NCBI GenBank assembly: GCA_012961925.1
Contig: DTYK01000150.1
Span: 1 to 15,174, forward strand
Direction: 5' to 3'
Origin: Candidatus Latescibacterota bacterium
Lineage (GTDB): Bacteria; Latescibacterota; MVCY01; DTYK01
DNA: 15,174 nt
Every line of letters starts with the position of its first letter. The first letter of the stretch is position 1. A program made the position numbers and the translations under genes. Shown one piece after another: positions 1 to 7,461 of the stretch. The notes under the pieces are model-generated. The model saw nothing but the letters and a program-made list of their open reading frames with translations. It ran no database searches and was not told the origin of the DNA.

Positions 1-1
1 A

Positions 2-17
2 CCCCCATCGCAGGGGG
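2..17 (-). terminator. Possible terminator hairpin after lysA, at the window edge
   Basis: Five C residues (2-6) and five G residues (13-17) enclose a six-base loop. On the minus strand this is a G/C-only stem lying 35 bases past the lysA stop. One T follows before the window ends, so a U-tract cannot be checked. It is plausibly the end of the dapL-lysA transcript, or part of a paired hairpin with the one at 27-42. Confidence 0.35.
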
Positions 18-26
18 AAATCCTTT

Positions 27-42
27 GCCGGACCAATCCGGC
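27..42 (-). terminator. Perfect 6-bp hairpin just downstream of lysA
   Basis: GCCGGA (27-32) and TCCGGC (37-42) are exact reverse complements separated by a four-base loop, 10 bases beyond the lysA stop codon. On the minus strand it is followed by AAAGGATTT, a weak rather than a classical U-tract. It could protect the 3' end or contribute to termination with the hairpin at 2-17. Confidence 0.35.
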
Positions 43-52
43 CGCTTGGGAT

Positions 53-1303
53 CTAATCAACGAGAATATGCTCCCCCCGGATCAGGTCTTCATAGTTCTC
101 CCTTTCCCGGACCACCTTAAAGGTTGACCCTTCAACCAACACCTCAGGACACCGAGGCCTTGAGTTATAGTTTGATGACATAGTGAAACCATAGGCTCCA
201 GCGCCCATTATTGCGAGGAGGTCTCCAGGCCCGGGCAGCGGAATAGTTCTATCTTTAGCAAAGAAATCGGCTGATTCGCATACCGGTCCAACAATGTCCA
301 CAACCGTTTCCTCCGAGTCTATCCGTATAACAGGTCTTATCTCATGCTGTGAGCCATAAAGAGCTGGACGTATAAGGTCGTTCATCCCCGCATCAACGAC
401 GACAAACACCTTATCCCCGCTCCTCTTAATATAGAGCACCTTCGTGACCAGGATACCTGCATTCCCAACAAGGGAACGGCCTGGTTCAAAGATTATCCGG
501 CAACCCATCCCTTTAAGCACCGGGACGATAGCACCTGCCCACTCTGAAGGCTCGGGGGGGATTTCATCCGCATACCGTATCCCCAAGCCCCCACCTATGT
601 CGATCTGCTCTATGCTGATCCCATCATCCTTGAGGGTCTCGACCAGCTCACATAGCTTCTTTGCGCTTTCGACAAATGGATCGAGCTCGGTTATCTGAGA
701 CCCGATGTGGGCATCCACACCAATCACCCTGAGATTCCTCATCCCTGCTGCAAGTCTGAAACCCTCAAGGGCCTGAGCGTGAGGTATGCCGAACTTGTTT
801 TCCCTGAGGCCGGTAGCGATGTAGGGATGGGTCTTAGGGTCAATATCCGGATTCACCCTGAGCGCAACAGGGGCTAACTTACCCATCGTGCCCGCAATGT
901 CGTTTATCAACTCCAGCTCAGGGATAGATTCGACATTGAAGGTGAGGATATTCTGTCCAAGGCCATATTCGATCTCAGCCTCCGTCTTGCCCACTCCCGA
1001 ATAGACGATCTTCTCTGGAGCGAAGCCGGCCTTGAGTGCCCTGAACAGCTCCCCCCCTGAGACAACATCAGCCCCAATCCCCTGGGCTGCCAGGAGGGCC
1101 AGCACCGCAAGGTTCGAATTTGCCTTCACCGAATAGCACGTCAGATGCTCCACTTCACCAAGGGCCCGGTGAATGATGTCACAATGCCTCAGAAGAGTCC
1201 TTTTGCTGTAAAGATAGAAAGGGGTACCCACCGCTCCGGCTATATCCGTGATATCCGCATCCTCACAGAATAGCCTGCCGTCTTTGTATTCAAAATAGTC
1301 CAT
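53..1303 (-). CDS. lysA: Diaminopimelate decarboxylase
   Basis: LysA decarboxylates meso-diaminopimelate to L-lysine, the last step of the pathway, in the cytoplasm with pyridoxal phosphate (PLP). The 416-residue product has the usual length and the fold-type III PLP decarboxylase layout. An N-terminal alanine-racemase-like barrel carries the PLP lysine in YSVKAN (K60), HIGSQ (H199), the glycine loop GGGLG (237-241) and EPGR (273-276). The C-terminal beta domain carries GPVCES, with the catalytic cysteine at 342, and GAGAYGF with Y371. Those residues separate it from arginine and ornithine decarboxylases. The ATG start follows a purine-rich ribosome binding site (GAGGAGAGGGAG). It lies 84 bases after dapL in the same direction, so the pair is probably one transcript. 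Nothing is missing or truncated. Confidence 0.97.
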   Translation of the reverse strand: MDYFEYKDGRLFCEDADITDIAGAVGTPFYLYSKRTLLRHCDIIHRALGEVEHLTCYSVKANSNLAVLALLAAQGIGADVVSGGELFRALKAGFAPEKIVYSGVGKTEAEIEYGLGQNILTFNVESIPELELINDIAGTMGKLAPVALRVNPDIDPKTHPYIATGLRENKFGIPHAQALEGFRLAAGMRNLRVIGVDAHIGSQITELDPFVESAKKLCELVETLKDDGISIEQIDIGGGLGIRYADEIPPEPSEWAGAIVPVLKGMGCRIIFEPGRSLVGNAGILVTKVLYIKRSGDKVFVVVDAGMNDLIRPALYGSQHEIRPVIRIDSEETVVDIVGPVCESADFFAKDRTIPLPGPGDLLAIMGAGAYGFTMSSNYNSRPRCPEVLVEGSTFKVVRERENYEDLIRGEHILVD

Positions 1304-1387
1304 GTATTCTCCCTCTCCTCAGCTCTCCCGTGAAAAAAACCGTGGTGTCCAATTTTGCCAATACCCATGAGCCGTTCATAGAGCGAA

Positions 1388-2566
1388 TTAGACGTCGAAC
1401 TTAATCGTCTTCATCCTTCTAACGGCCTCCTTCAGCCTATCCGTCTCCACAGTCAGGGATAACCTGATATACCCTTCGCCATTTTCACCGAAACCACTCC
1501 CAGGGGTCACCACAACACCGATGGTCTCGATAAGTTCGGCAGCAAACCCAGCCGAACTGAACCCTGCTGGCACACGGCACCAAACATAGCAGGTTGCTTT
1601 AGGGGGCTCTACCTGAAGCCCCATCCCGTACAGACCTTCTACCAAGATATCCCTGCGCTCCTGGTAGATGGCATTCTGCCGGGCTATACAATCCTGTGAT
1701 CCCTCTAATGCCTGAATGCCAGCCAATTGTATGGCCTGAAAGACGCCTGAGTCCAGATTGCTCTTCACCCTCTGCAACCCTGCAATGACGTCTTCGTTGC
1801 CAACAGCGCTCCCTAACCGCCAGCCGGTCATATTATAGGCCTTTGAGAAGGAATAGAACTCTATTCCAACCTCCAGAGCTCCCTCCGCCTGCAGAAAGCT
1901 GGGTGCCTGATATCCACCGAAGACCAGCTCCAGGTACGGTGCATCATGACAAACGATTATATTATGGGACCTGGCGAACTCTACCACTTCGTTGAAGAAC
2001 TCTACTGTAGCAGTAGCGCCAGTCGGATTGTTAGGGTAGTTTAGGAACATCAGCTTGACCTTATCTCCTACATGAGCGTCTATGGCAGCTAAGTCGGGCA
2101 GAAATCGGTTCTCCTCTAAAAGAGGCATGGGCACAGGCTTACCACCGGCCAGGAGGGTACAATTTCTGTACACAGGATAGCCAGGATCTGGGACAAGGAC
2201 TATGTCGCCGGGATCAATAAAAGCAAAAGGTGTATGGCCTATGCCTTCTTTGGCACCGATGAGAGCGAGCACCTGGGTCTCCGGGTCGAGCTTAACCCCG
2301 GCCTTCTTCTCGTACCATCTGGCGATCGCCGCTCTGAAATCCATCATCCCAGCATACGATGGATATCTATGATTTGCCCTGTCATAGGCTACTTCACACA
2401 GCTTGTCGATGATATGTCTGGGGGTTGGCTCCACAGGATCCCCAACGCCCAGATCGATGACATCCACTCCTCTGCTTAGGGCCTCCAACTTCTTCTGGTC
2501 TACAGCGGCAAAAAGGTAAGGCGGCAGATTCTTAATCCTGTCAGCTCTCTCCACTTTTATACCCAC
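1388..2566 (-). CDS. dapL: LL-diaminopimelate aminotransferase
   Basis: DapL converts tetrahydrodipicolinate directly to LL-diaminopimelate using glutamate, replacing the DapD/C/E succinylase route. The 392-residue protein is a class I/II aminotransferase (fold type I). Visible residues are GAKEG (104-108) for the PLP phosphate, NYPNNPTGA (176-184), D208 and Y211 in HDAPY, the Schiff-base lysine K242 in SFSKAYNMTGWR, and the carboxylate-binding arginine R368 in YIRLS. The motif SKAYNMTGWR and the GGYQAPSFL segment are typical of the DapL/MalY-like branch. Being next to lysA supports DapL over a general aspartate or alanine aminotransferase. The start is GTG, preceded by GGGAGAGAG at suitable spacing. 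Another member of the aminotransferase family remains possible, but the context makes that less likely. Confidence 0.88.
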   Translation of the reverse strand: MGIKVERADRIKNLPPYLFAAVDQKKLEALSRGVDVIDLGVGDPVEPTPRHIIDKLCEVAYDRANHRYPSYAGMMDFRAAIARWYEKKAGVKLDPETQVLALIGAKEGIGHTPFAFIDPGDIVLVPDPGYPVYRNCTLLAGGKPVPMPLLEENRFLPDLAAIDAHVGDKVKLMFLNYPNNPTGATATVEFFNEVVEFARSHNIIVCHDAPYLELVFGGYQAPSFLQAEGALEVGIEFYSFSKAYNMTGWRLGSAVGNEDVIAGLQRVKSNLDSGVFQAIQLAGIQALEGSQDCIARQNAIYQERRDILVEGLYGMGLQVEPPKATCYVWCRVPAGFSSAGFAAELIETIGVVVTPGSGFGENGEGYIRLSLTVETDRLKEAVRRMKTIKFDV

Positions 2567-2593
2567 GACTCTCTCCCGGTCTAGCCCCGCTTC

Positions 2594-2622
2594 ATAAAGC
2601 GAGATCTTTAAGTTTATGTCAA
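2594..2622 (-). promoter_or_regulatory. Candidate sigma-70 promoter of dapL-lysA
   Basis: On the minus strand a perfect -35 box TTGACA (2617-2622) is followed after 17 bases by CTTTAT (2594-2599), a weak -10 match. The predicted transcript start is about 20 bases upstream of the dapL GTG. A small hairpin (2588-2601, CGCTT-CATA-AAGCG) overlaps the -10 region. The -35 match is strong and the -10 match poor, so this is a candidate only. Confidence 0.4.
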
Positions 2623-2636
2623 GTTATTGAAAATCT

Positions 2637-2663
2637 GTTACTTTTCTTTAAAAGAAAAGTAAC
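2637..2663. repeat. Perfect 27-base palindrome upstream of dapL
   Basis: Two 13-base arms (2637-2649 and 2651-2663) are exact reverse complements around a single central base, and all are A/T-rich. The palindrome lies 70 bases upstream of the dapL start. It abuts a stretch that looks like a dispersed intergenic repeat (to about 2870). It could be a transcription-blocking hairpin at the end of the upstream operon, a regulator-binding site, or the tip of a mobile repeat. The symmetry is directly visible; the role is inference. Confidence 0.75.
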
Positions 2664-2865
2664 CAAAAGAATCGTGCTTTTCGTAGGCGGAGGGGCATGA
2701 GGTCAATCTTGAGGCAGGCAAGTTGAGTTCGTCCCTACCCCACTCCCCTTCGCGGGCCCAGTCGGGCCCAATGCCCACCCCCATGGGTAGGAGCATCCCC
2801 GTTGATCCTGAACGCTGACGAAAAGCGCATGACCCTTCCCACCGAACGCCGGGGACATGTACATG

Positions 2866-2895
2866 GAGGCCCACTATCTCTGTTCCCCGGGCCTC
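2866..2895 (-). terminator. Hairpin after the GldAFG-DUF4340 operon
   Basis: GAGGCCC (2866-2872) and GGGCCTC (2889-2895) are exact reverse complements with a 16-base loop, starting 26 bases after the DUF4340-gene stop on the minus strand. There is no U-tract downstream in that direction (the T-run lies before the stem), so it is not a standard Rho-independent terminator. It may instead stabilise the mRNA 3' end. Confidence 0.3.
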
Positions 2896-2921
2896 AAAAA
2901 GTTCTCCTTACCATTACAGTC

Positions 2922-4274
2922 TCACTTCTCTCCAGCCTCTTCGGCAATATCATCCACCTTCAGGGACAGATCATCCACGATATTACTGCTGACCAGATAT
3001 ACCGTCTCCTTCTGGCCTGTTTTGGCGTAGACAGAGTTATCCTTCTTTTTGCCGATCAGGAGGCTCACCAGCAATTTCTCATCCTTCCAGAGCCTGGCTT
3101 CAATCTGCGGGTTATCCAACCCATATCTGGAAAGTTTCGGGGCCCTTTCAGCAACGAACTCCTTCGCCTTCAGATACTTGATGTCTGACAGGATGCTGTT
3201 AACCTTCCAGCGCTTTGCCTTCCTCTCCACAGGTTTGACTATCATCCAGTTCCCCACGGTATCCTTAACACAGACTATTGAGCTGTCAGCATAAACCAGC
3301 TCTACCCGGTTCACATCATCCTTTTCAAACTCTGCGACCGTCTTGTCACGCAGATCAAAAACCTCCTTACCTAATTCCTTCACCAGGTCTGATTCAACCA
3401 GAAATACAGGATTCCGTGATTCGTCCTTGGCGTAATACCGGTCGCGGTCCATATTGCCTATCTTCAGGAGCTTCTTTGCCATATGCTCCCCTATCCAGAG
3501 GGTGACCTCAAGACGTGGTTTATCAAGTCCATATTTACTGAGGTCCTTAGGCTCCTCGCTGACAAACTCCTTCACCCTTGAGTTATTCAATTTGTTCAAC
3601 ATCCCCTCCACTTCACCCTTGTCAGCCTTCACCCGGATGGGCACCTCCATCTGCCACTTTGAGTCAGACTTCGTACACACGATCTTTTTCCCCTTCTGAG
3701 ACAGCTCAAGTTTCTTGACCTCATCTTTCTCAAAGGCCAGAACCCTCTTGTCACGTAGATCATAGAGGGTCTTTCTCATGCTGTCGAGGGTCCACGCGGA
3801 CAGGGTGAAGACCTCTGGCTGTGAAGACCTTTTTGCAAATACGTAAGAACCTGTTGGACTTTTGTCGCCCAGAAGAAGGGTATCGGTGGCCCCCTCCTCA
3901 AGCTCCAGGCTGACCTCCACTTCAGGATCTGAGAGACCAAACTCGGAGAGCTGTGCCGCACTGTCCACAACCACCCTGTCGAACTTCAAATTTCTCAGAT
4001 CCGTGACAATCCTTTCTATTGCAGTCTTATCGCCGTCGGTCTCTACAGGGCTGGTGATCTTCCATTCTCCCTCCTGCTCTTTTGAACAGACTACCGTCCT
4101 GCCCGAATATCTCAGGCTTAACCCCTTTACCTCGTCCTCCTCAAACGGGAAGACCTTTTTCGCCAACTCTTTTGCCCTCTCCCTCTTCGCCCCACCTTTT
4201 ACCTCATAAAGGTAGACGTATGTCCCAAGAGCGGCGAAGATAACGGCCAGAACAAGCGTGCCTTTGAACCTCAT
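2922..4274 (-). CDS. Membrane-anchored protein with three DUF4340-type repeats
   Basis: The function is unknown. This family recurrently sits beside GldG-like ABC auxiliary proteins. The chosen ATG start (4272-4274) follows GGGAGGGG at good spacing and gives 450 residues; a GTG 27 bases upstream lacks a comparable site. Residues 1-24 are a basic end plus one hydrophobic helix (signal anchor), with the rest outside the membrane. Three tandem units of about 135 residues follow, from about 44, 181 and 316. Each carries F-E-K-D-[ED]-V, then IVC-x-K, W-x-[IM] and YGL-[SD]-x-P, then LL-x-[IG]-[GK] and Y-x-[FA]-[AK]-K; units one and two end in a DLRDK linker. It is the last gene of the four-gene operon, 76 bases after the GldG-like gene. 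No enzymatic motif is visible. A binding or scaffold role on the outer face of the ABC complex is inferred. Confidence 0.82.
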   Translation of the reverse strand: MRFKGTLVLAVIFAALGTYVYLYEVKGGAKRERAKELAKKVFPFEEDEVKGLSLRYSGRTVVCSKEQEGEWKITSPVETDGDKTAIERIVTDLRNLKFDRVVVDSAAQLSEFGLSDPEVEVSLELEEGATDTLLLGDKSPTGSYVFAKRSSQPEVFTLSAWTLDSMRKTLYDLRDKRVLAFEKDEVKKLELSQKGKKIVCTKSDSKWQMEVPIRVKADKGEVEGMLNKLNNSRVKEFVSEEPKDLSKYGLDKPRLEVTLWIGEHMAKKLLKIGNMDRDRYYAKDESRNPVFLVESDLVKELGKEVFDLRDKTVAEFEKDDVNRVELVYADSSIVCVKDTVGNWMIVKPVERKAKRWKVNSILSDIKYLKAKEFVAERAPKLSRYGLDNPQIEARLWKDEKLLVSLLIGKKKDNSVYAKTGQKETVYLVSSNIVDDLSLKVDDIAEEAGEK

Positions 4275-4350
4275 GATCCCCTCCCTTTTCCGCTTTATCA
4301 CCTATCAGATCAGGCGAAAAAACCGTCCCGAGCAAAGCAAGGTACAGTCA

Positions 4351-5733
4351 TTACCTCCTCTTCTTCCACCATATGACCACCCCGGAGACCAACACGGCCG
4401 CCGGTAGAAGCACCAGTGTCAGCCAGAAGATGGTCTTCCCCTGTCTCCTGGTGAGATAGAGAGGTGAAAACCCCGGCTCCTTCGGCCGGATCGAGACCAG
4501 CTCCTCCTCCTCGGCCAGCCAGTTTATGGAATTGAGAAAGAGATCGCCGTTTGCCTGCTGCTTGAAGAACTGATTGTTAGCAAACTCGGAGTCGCCGAAG
4601 ATGACCAGCCGGGCCCCTTTACTTCCGCTCTCGGACCCCTCTGGCGAACCACTGACCGCCACAGCCACGGATACCGGGCCCCTCTTATCCCTCTGGGGAT
4701 CGAACTTCGGCAACTGACCGGCCCTCTTCAACGGCGTCAGATCCGTCTCAGCCCAGCTCCTTGGCGTAGTCTTTGCCAGCTCCGTGCCGGTTATATTCCC
4801 TTTCTTCCCTTTCGAGAGGGAGACCGAACGGGCAAGAGGATAGAAACTCATTATCCTCAGGTCCTGGGTAATGGGGTGATCTCCATACTGGGAGATGATG
4901 GGCATCGAGTAGTCCACGCCGAACAGACTGCCGATGCCGCTGGCATCAACGATAAAGTCATCGCCCACGACGATCGACCACTCAGCCGCCAGACCTTCCA
5001 GCCCGGAGTAATAACCCGGGTCAAGGAGGAAAAAGGCCTTACCACCCTTTTTTAAATAATCCCTGATCATGGAAAGTTCGTTCACCAGGTACTCCTCCCT
5101 TGGACCGGCAGCGATCAGTACTGCACAGTCCTCGGGCACCTGGGTCTCCCTGGCCAGTACCAGATCCTTCACCTGGTAGTTATTTGCCTCTAACTCCTCC
5201 TTGGCAACGCTATATCCATCCCTGCCCTTCTCATCAATGGCCTTCTCACCATGTCCTTCGAGGAAGTATACGATCTTCTTCTCCTTCCGGGTCACCTTCA
5301 GGATAGCACTCGTCAGGTCCTTCTCGGTCGGGTTGGTGACCTTTTCCTCGCGCGTGCCACTTTCGACTACCACGGTCCCATACTCCTTAATACCGTATCT
5401 CCTTGCTTTTCCAGGGTTTCTATCCGGATCCACAAATTCATATGAGATCCTACCAGAACGGTATCGATACTCTTCCAGAAGATCTTTCAACCTCTGCCCT
5501 CGCCCCTCTCTAAAAAAGGCCGTGACCTTCACATCCTTGTCCAATCCCTTCAAGAGCTTGTTGGTCTGATCTGCAAGGCTGTATATCTTGGACTTGGTGG
5601 TATCAAAACGATAGTTGTGTCTGTTTGCAAGGAAGTTGACCAAGACTACGATGCCTAACACAATAGTAATTGAGGCGGCGAGGTTTGAACCATACTTCGC
5701 CGATCTACTCCCCAGAAGTTCCTTCAGACGCAT
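4351..5733 (-). CDS. GldG-like ABC transporter auxiliary membrane protein
   Basis: This is a GldG/ABC_transp_aux family protein, the accessory partner of GldA/GldF-type ABC transporters. It is 460 residues long. One transmembrane helix lies near the N-terminus (about 18-36) and one at the extreme C-terminus (about 433-455, ending in WWKKRR), which places a domain of roughly 390 residues outside the membrane. Family landmarks are LEGHGE (158-163), AFFLLDPG (233-240) and the VIFGDSEFANN segment (377-387). The domain resembles a degenerate glutamine-amidotransferase/ThuA-like fold without an obvious catalytic triad. The ATG start follows TGGAGGTG, which overlaps the stop codon of the permease gene 7 bases upstream, a sign of coupled translation. 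The substrate is unknown. Gliding motility cannot be assumed from homology. Confidence 0.87.
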   Translation of the reverse strand: MRLKELLGSRSAKYGSNLAASITIVLGIVVLVNFLANRHNYRFDTTKSKIYSLADQTNKLLKGLDKDVKVTAFFREGRGQRLKDLLEEYRYRSGRISYEFVDPDRNPGKARRYGIKEYGTVVVESGTREEKVTNPTEKDLTSAILKVTRKEKKIVYFLEGHGEKAIDEKGRDGYSVAKEELEANNYQVKDLVLARETQVPEDCAVLIAAGPREEYLVNELSMIRDYLKKGGKAFFLLDPGYYSGLEGLAAEWSIVVGDDFIVDASGIGSLFGVDYSMPIISQYGDHPITQDLRIMSFYPLARSVSLSKGKKGNITGTELAKTTPRSWAETDLTPLKRAGQLPKFDPQRDKRGPVSVAVAVSGSPEGSESGSKGARLVIFGDSEFANNQFFKQQANGDLFLNSINWLAEEEELVSIRPKEPGFSPLYLTRRQGKTIFWLTLVLLPAAVLVSGVVIWWKKRR

Positions 5734-5740
5734 ATCTTTT

Positions 5741-6520
5741 TCACCTCCAGGATCGAGATTCTACCGTTCGATAGGTCAAAAATAGGAAAAACCCGGTGAA
5801 ACTGAGATAGAAGACCGCATCTTTGGTGTCAATGACGCCTTTGTGGAAGTCCACTATGTGCTCAATGATGGAGAGATAGGAGAAGACCCTCCCTGCACCT
5901 GGGCCGGTGAAGATCACAGCCGATCCGATCACCCAGAACATAAGCAATGCGCCGAAGCTTATGACAACGGCTACGATCTGATTCTCGGTCAGGGAAGAGG
6001 CGAATATCCCCACTGATATGAAGGCCGCACCCATCAAAAGGGTGCCGATATAGCTTGAGATGATGGGCCCCCACTCCGGTGAGCCATAGATCTCCAGTAT
6101 TACCATAAAGATCACCGTGAGGGCGATGATCAGAACGTAAAGGACAAAACAGGCCAGGAATTTACCTAACAGTGTCTGAACCGTGGTCAGAGGAGATGTC
6201 ATTAGCAACTCGATGGTACCTGACCTCTTTTCCTCGGCATATAGCCTCATCGTGAGCATCGGGATCATGAATAGGGAGATGAAGCTCATCAGCCCGAATA
6301 TCCCCCTGATCACCTGTTCGTTCAGATTCAATGGGGGCATCTGCATCCCATAACGTGACGAATATTGAACATAATAGAGGCTCTGATTGCTGAAGGAGAC
6401 CACTATTCCGTAAAAGAAATAGCCGGATATCACTAAAAATACGGCTGCCAATACATAGGCGATGGGGGAGATAAAATAGGACCTCATCTCCTTCTGAAAT
6501 ATCGCAAGCATGTTCCTCAT
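5741..6520 (-). CDS. ABC-2 type transporter permease (GldF-like)
   Basis: This is the membrane subunit of an ABC-2 family transporter, 259 residues. It has six predicted helices at about 19-41, 71-92, 118-142, 154-176, 181-204 and 233-251. Between helices two and three lies the family hallmark EEKRSGT (96-102) followed by ELLMTSPL, the cytoplasmic coupling segment that contacts the ATPase. The larger outward loop between helices one and two is typical of GldF/NosY-like permeases. The ATG start overlaps the ATPase stop by four bases (ATGA), and a GGAGGAG site precedes it, so translation is coupled. The partner proteins encoded on either side indicate an export or envelope-remodelling complex. 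The cargo cannot be read from the sequence. Confidence 0.92.
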   Translation of the reverse strand: MRNMLAIFQKEMRSYFISPIAYVLAAVFLVISGYFFYGIVVSFSNQSLYYVQYSSRYGMQMPPLNLNEQVIRGIFGLMSFISLFMIPMLTMRLYAEEKRSGTIELLMTSPLTTVQTLLGKFLACFVLYVLIIALTVIFMVILEIYGSPEWGPIISSYIGTLLMGAAFISVGIFASSLTENQIVAVVISFGALLMFWVIGSAVIFTGPGAGRVFSYLSIIEHIVDFHKGVIDTKDAVFYLSFTGFFLFLTYRTVESRSWR

Positions 6521-7461
6521 TCTGTACGCTCCTCCGTTGTCAATTGGAGGAATATCTCCTCCAGGCTCATCCCCACGGGTCTCATCTCCAAAAGTCCGAA
6601 GCCACTGCCAACGATCTTAGAAGCAAGCTGGGCCCTGATATCCACCTCTACCTTGCTATCCACTAAGAAAGCGTTCCTGCCGCCGTTCCTTCCCGTTTCC
6701 ACAGTAACGCCGATGACCTCCGGCATCTCCCTGATCTTTCTGGATACCTCATCTGCCGGACCCTCCACTTCTATAAACAGCCTCTCCGATCCCCTCAGCT
6801 TTGTAGTGAGGTTCTCCGGAGTGTCAACCGCAGCAATCCTGCCCTTATTGATGATGACCACCCTCTGGCAGGTCATGCTCACCTCCGGCAGGATATGGGT
6901 GCTCAGGATGATGGTGTGTTCTCCCGCCAGCCCTTTAATGAGCTTCCTCACCTCGATGATCTGCCTGGGATCAAGTCCTATCGTCGGTTCGTCCAGGATA
7001 AGGACCTCGGGATCATGGATCAAGGCCTGGGCCAGGCCAACCCGCTGTTTATATCCCCTGGAGAGCTTGCCAATGATGGTGTCCTTGACATCCCGGATGG
7101 CGCACCTCTCCATCACCTCCTCCACCCTCCTCTTCCTGTCCTTCGGATCGATCCCCTTGATCCTGGCGTTAAAATCAAGGTAGAATTGGACCGTCATATC
7201 ACTGTAAACGGGAGGGTTCTCTGGCAGGTAACCTATCCTCTTCCGTACCTCCAGGGAGTCCTCAAAGACATCATAGCCGGCAACCCTTGCCGTCCCCTTT
7301 GAAGCCGCCAAGAAGCAGGTCAATATCCGCATCGTCGTGGTCTTACCTGCCCCGTTTGGCCCCAGAAAACCTAATATCTCCCCCTTCTCGACGCGAAAGG
7401 AGATGTCATCCACCGCCAGAGTGCTCCCGAAGTACTTCGTGAGATGTTCGACCTCGATCAA
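6517..7461 (-). CDS. ABC transporter ATP-binding protein (GldA-like)
   Basis: This is the nucleotide-binding subunit that powers the neighbouring permease. Starting at TTG 7459-7461, directly after a strong AAGGAGGTG site, the protein has 314 residues. The frame is open for 23 more codons upstream (GTG at 7530), but with no usable ribosome site, and family members begin near IEVEHLTK. Motifs in order are Walker A GPNGAGKTT (34-42), Q-loop region GYLPENPP with E rather than Q, signature LSRGYKQR (133-140), Walker B VLILDEPT (153-160) and H-loop STHIL (H189). A C-terminal extension of about 100 residues ends in EEIFLQLT, as in GldA/NatA-like ATPases. It is the first gene of the operon. The unusual TTG start may moderate expression. 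Confidence 0.93.
   Translation of the reverse strand: MIEVEHLTKYFGSTLAVDDISFRVEKGEILGFLGPNGAGKTTTMRILTCFLAASKGTARVAGYDVFEDSLEVRKRIGYLPENPPVYSDMTVQFYLDFNARIKGIDPKDRKRRVEEVMERCAIRDVKDTIIGKLSRGYKQRVGLAQALIHDPEVLILDEPTIGLDPRQIIEVRKLIKGLAGEHTIILSTHILPEVSMTCQRVVIINKGRIAAVDTPENLTTKLRGSERLFIEVEGPADEVSRKIREMPEVIGVTVETGRNGGRNAFLVDSKVEVDIRAQLASKIVGSGFGLLEMRPVGMSLEEIFLQLTTEERTE

Larger units (their letters stand above)
2567..2921. other. 355-base intergenic region with palindromes and a repeat-like core
   Basis: The gap between the DUF4340 gene and dapL holds no convincing gene. From the right it contains a 7-bp inverted repeat (2866-2872 with 2889-2895), a GGGCCC-AGTC-GGGCCC hairpin (2754-2769), a 27-base palindrome (2637-2663) and a candidate dapL promoter (2594-2622). 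A minus frame of 78 codons (2638-2874) ends exactly in the palindrome and has no good ribosome binding site. The composition and layered symmetry suggest a dispersed repeat insertion, which is my inference from general familiarity and not a database match. Confidence 0.5.

Noticed and set aside
1304..1387. Short frame (about 29 codons) in the dapL-lysA gap that runs into lysA
   Set aside because: Its ATG has no ribosome binding site and it overlaps the lysA start out of frame; the lysA start has a much better site.
2638..2874. 78-codon minus-strand frame between the DUF4340 gene and dapL
   Set aside because: It has no good ribosome binding site, a peptide rich in W, G, R and S without domain features, and ends exactly inside a perfect palindrome. 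Repeat sequence explains it better than a gene.
3862..4209. 115-codon plus-strand frame with serine-rich product opposite the DUF4340 gene
   Set aside because: Low-complexity S/T-rich translation antisense to a supported coding sequence is typical of a reverse-strand shadow.
2922..7461. Calling the operon a gliding-motility system
   Set aside because: Homologues of GldA, GldF and GldG occur in many non-gliding bacteria, and no other gliding or type IX secretion gene is visible in the window.
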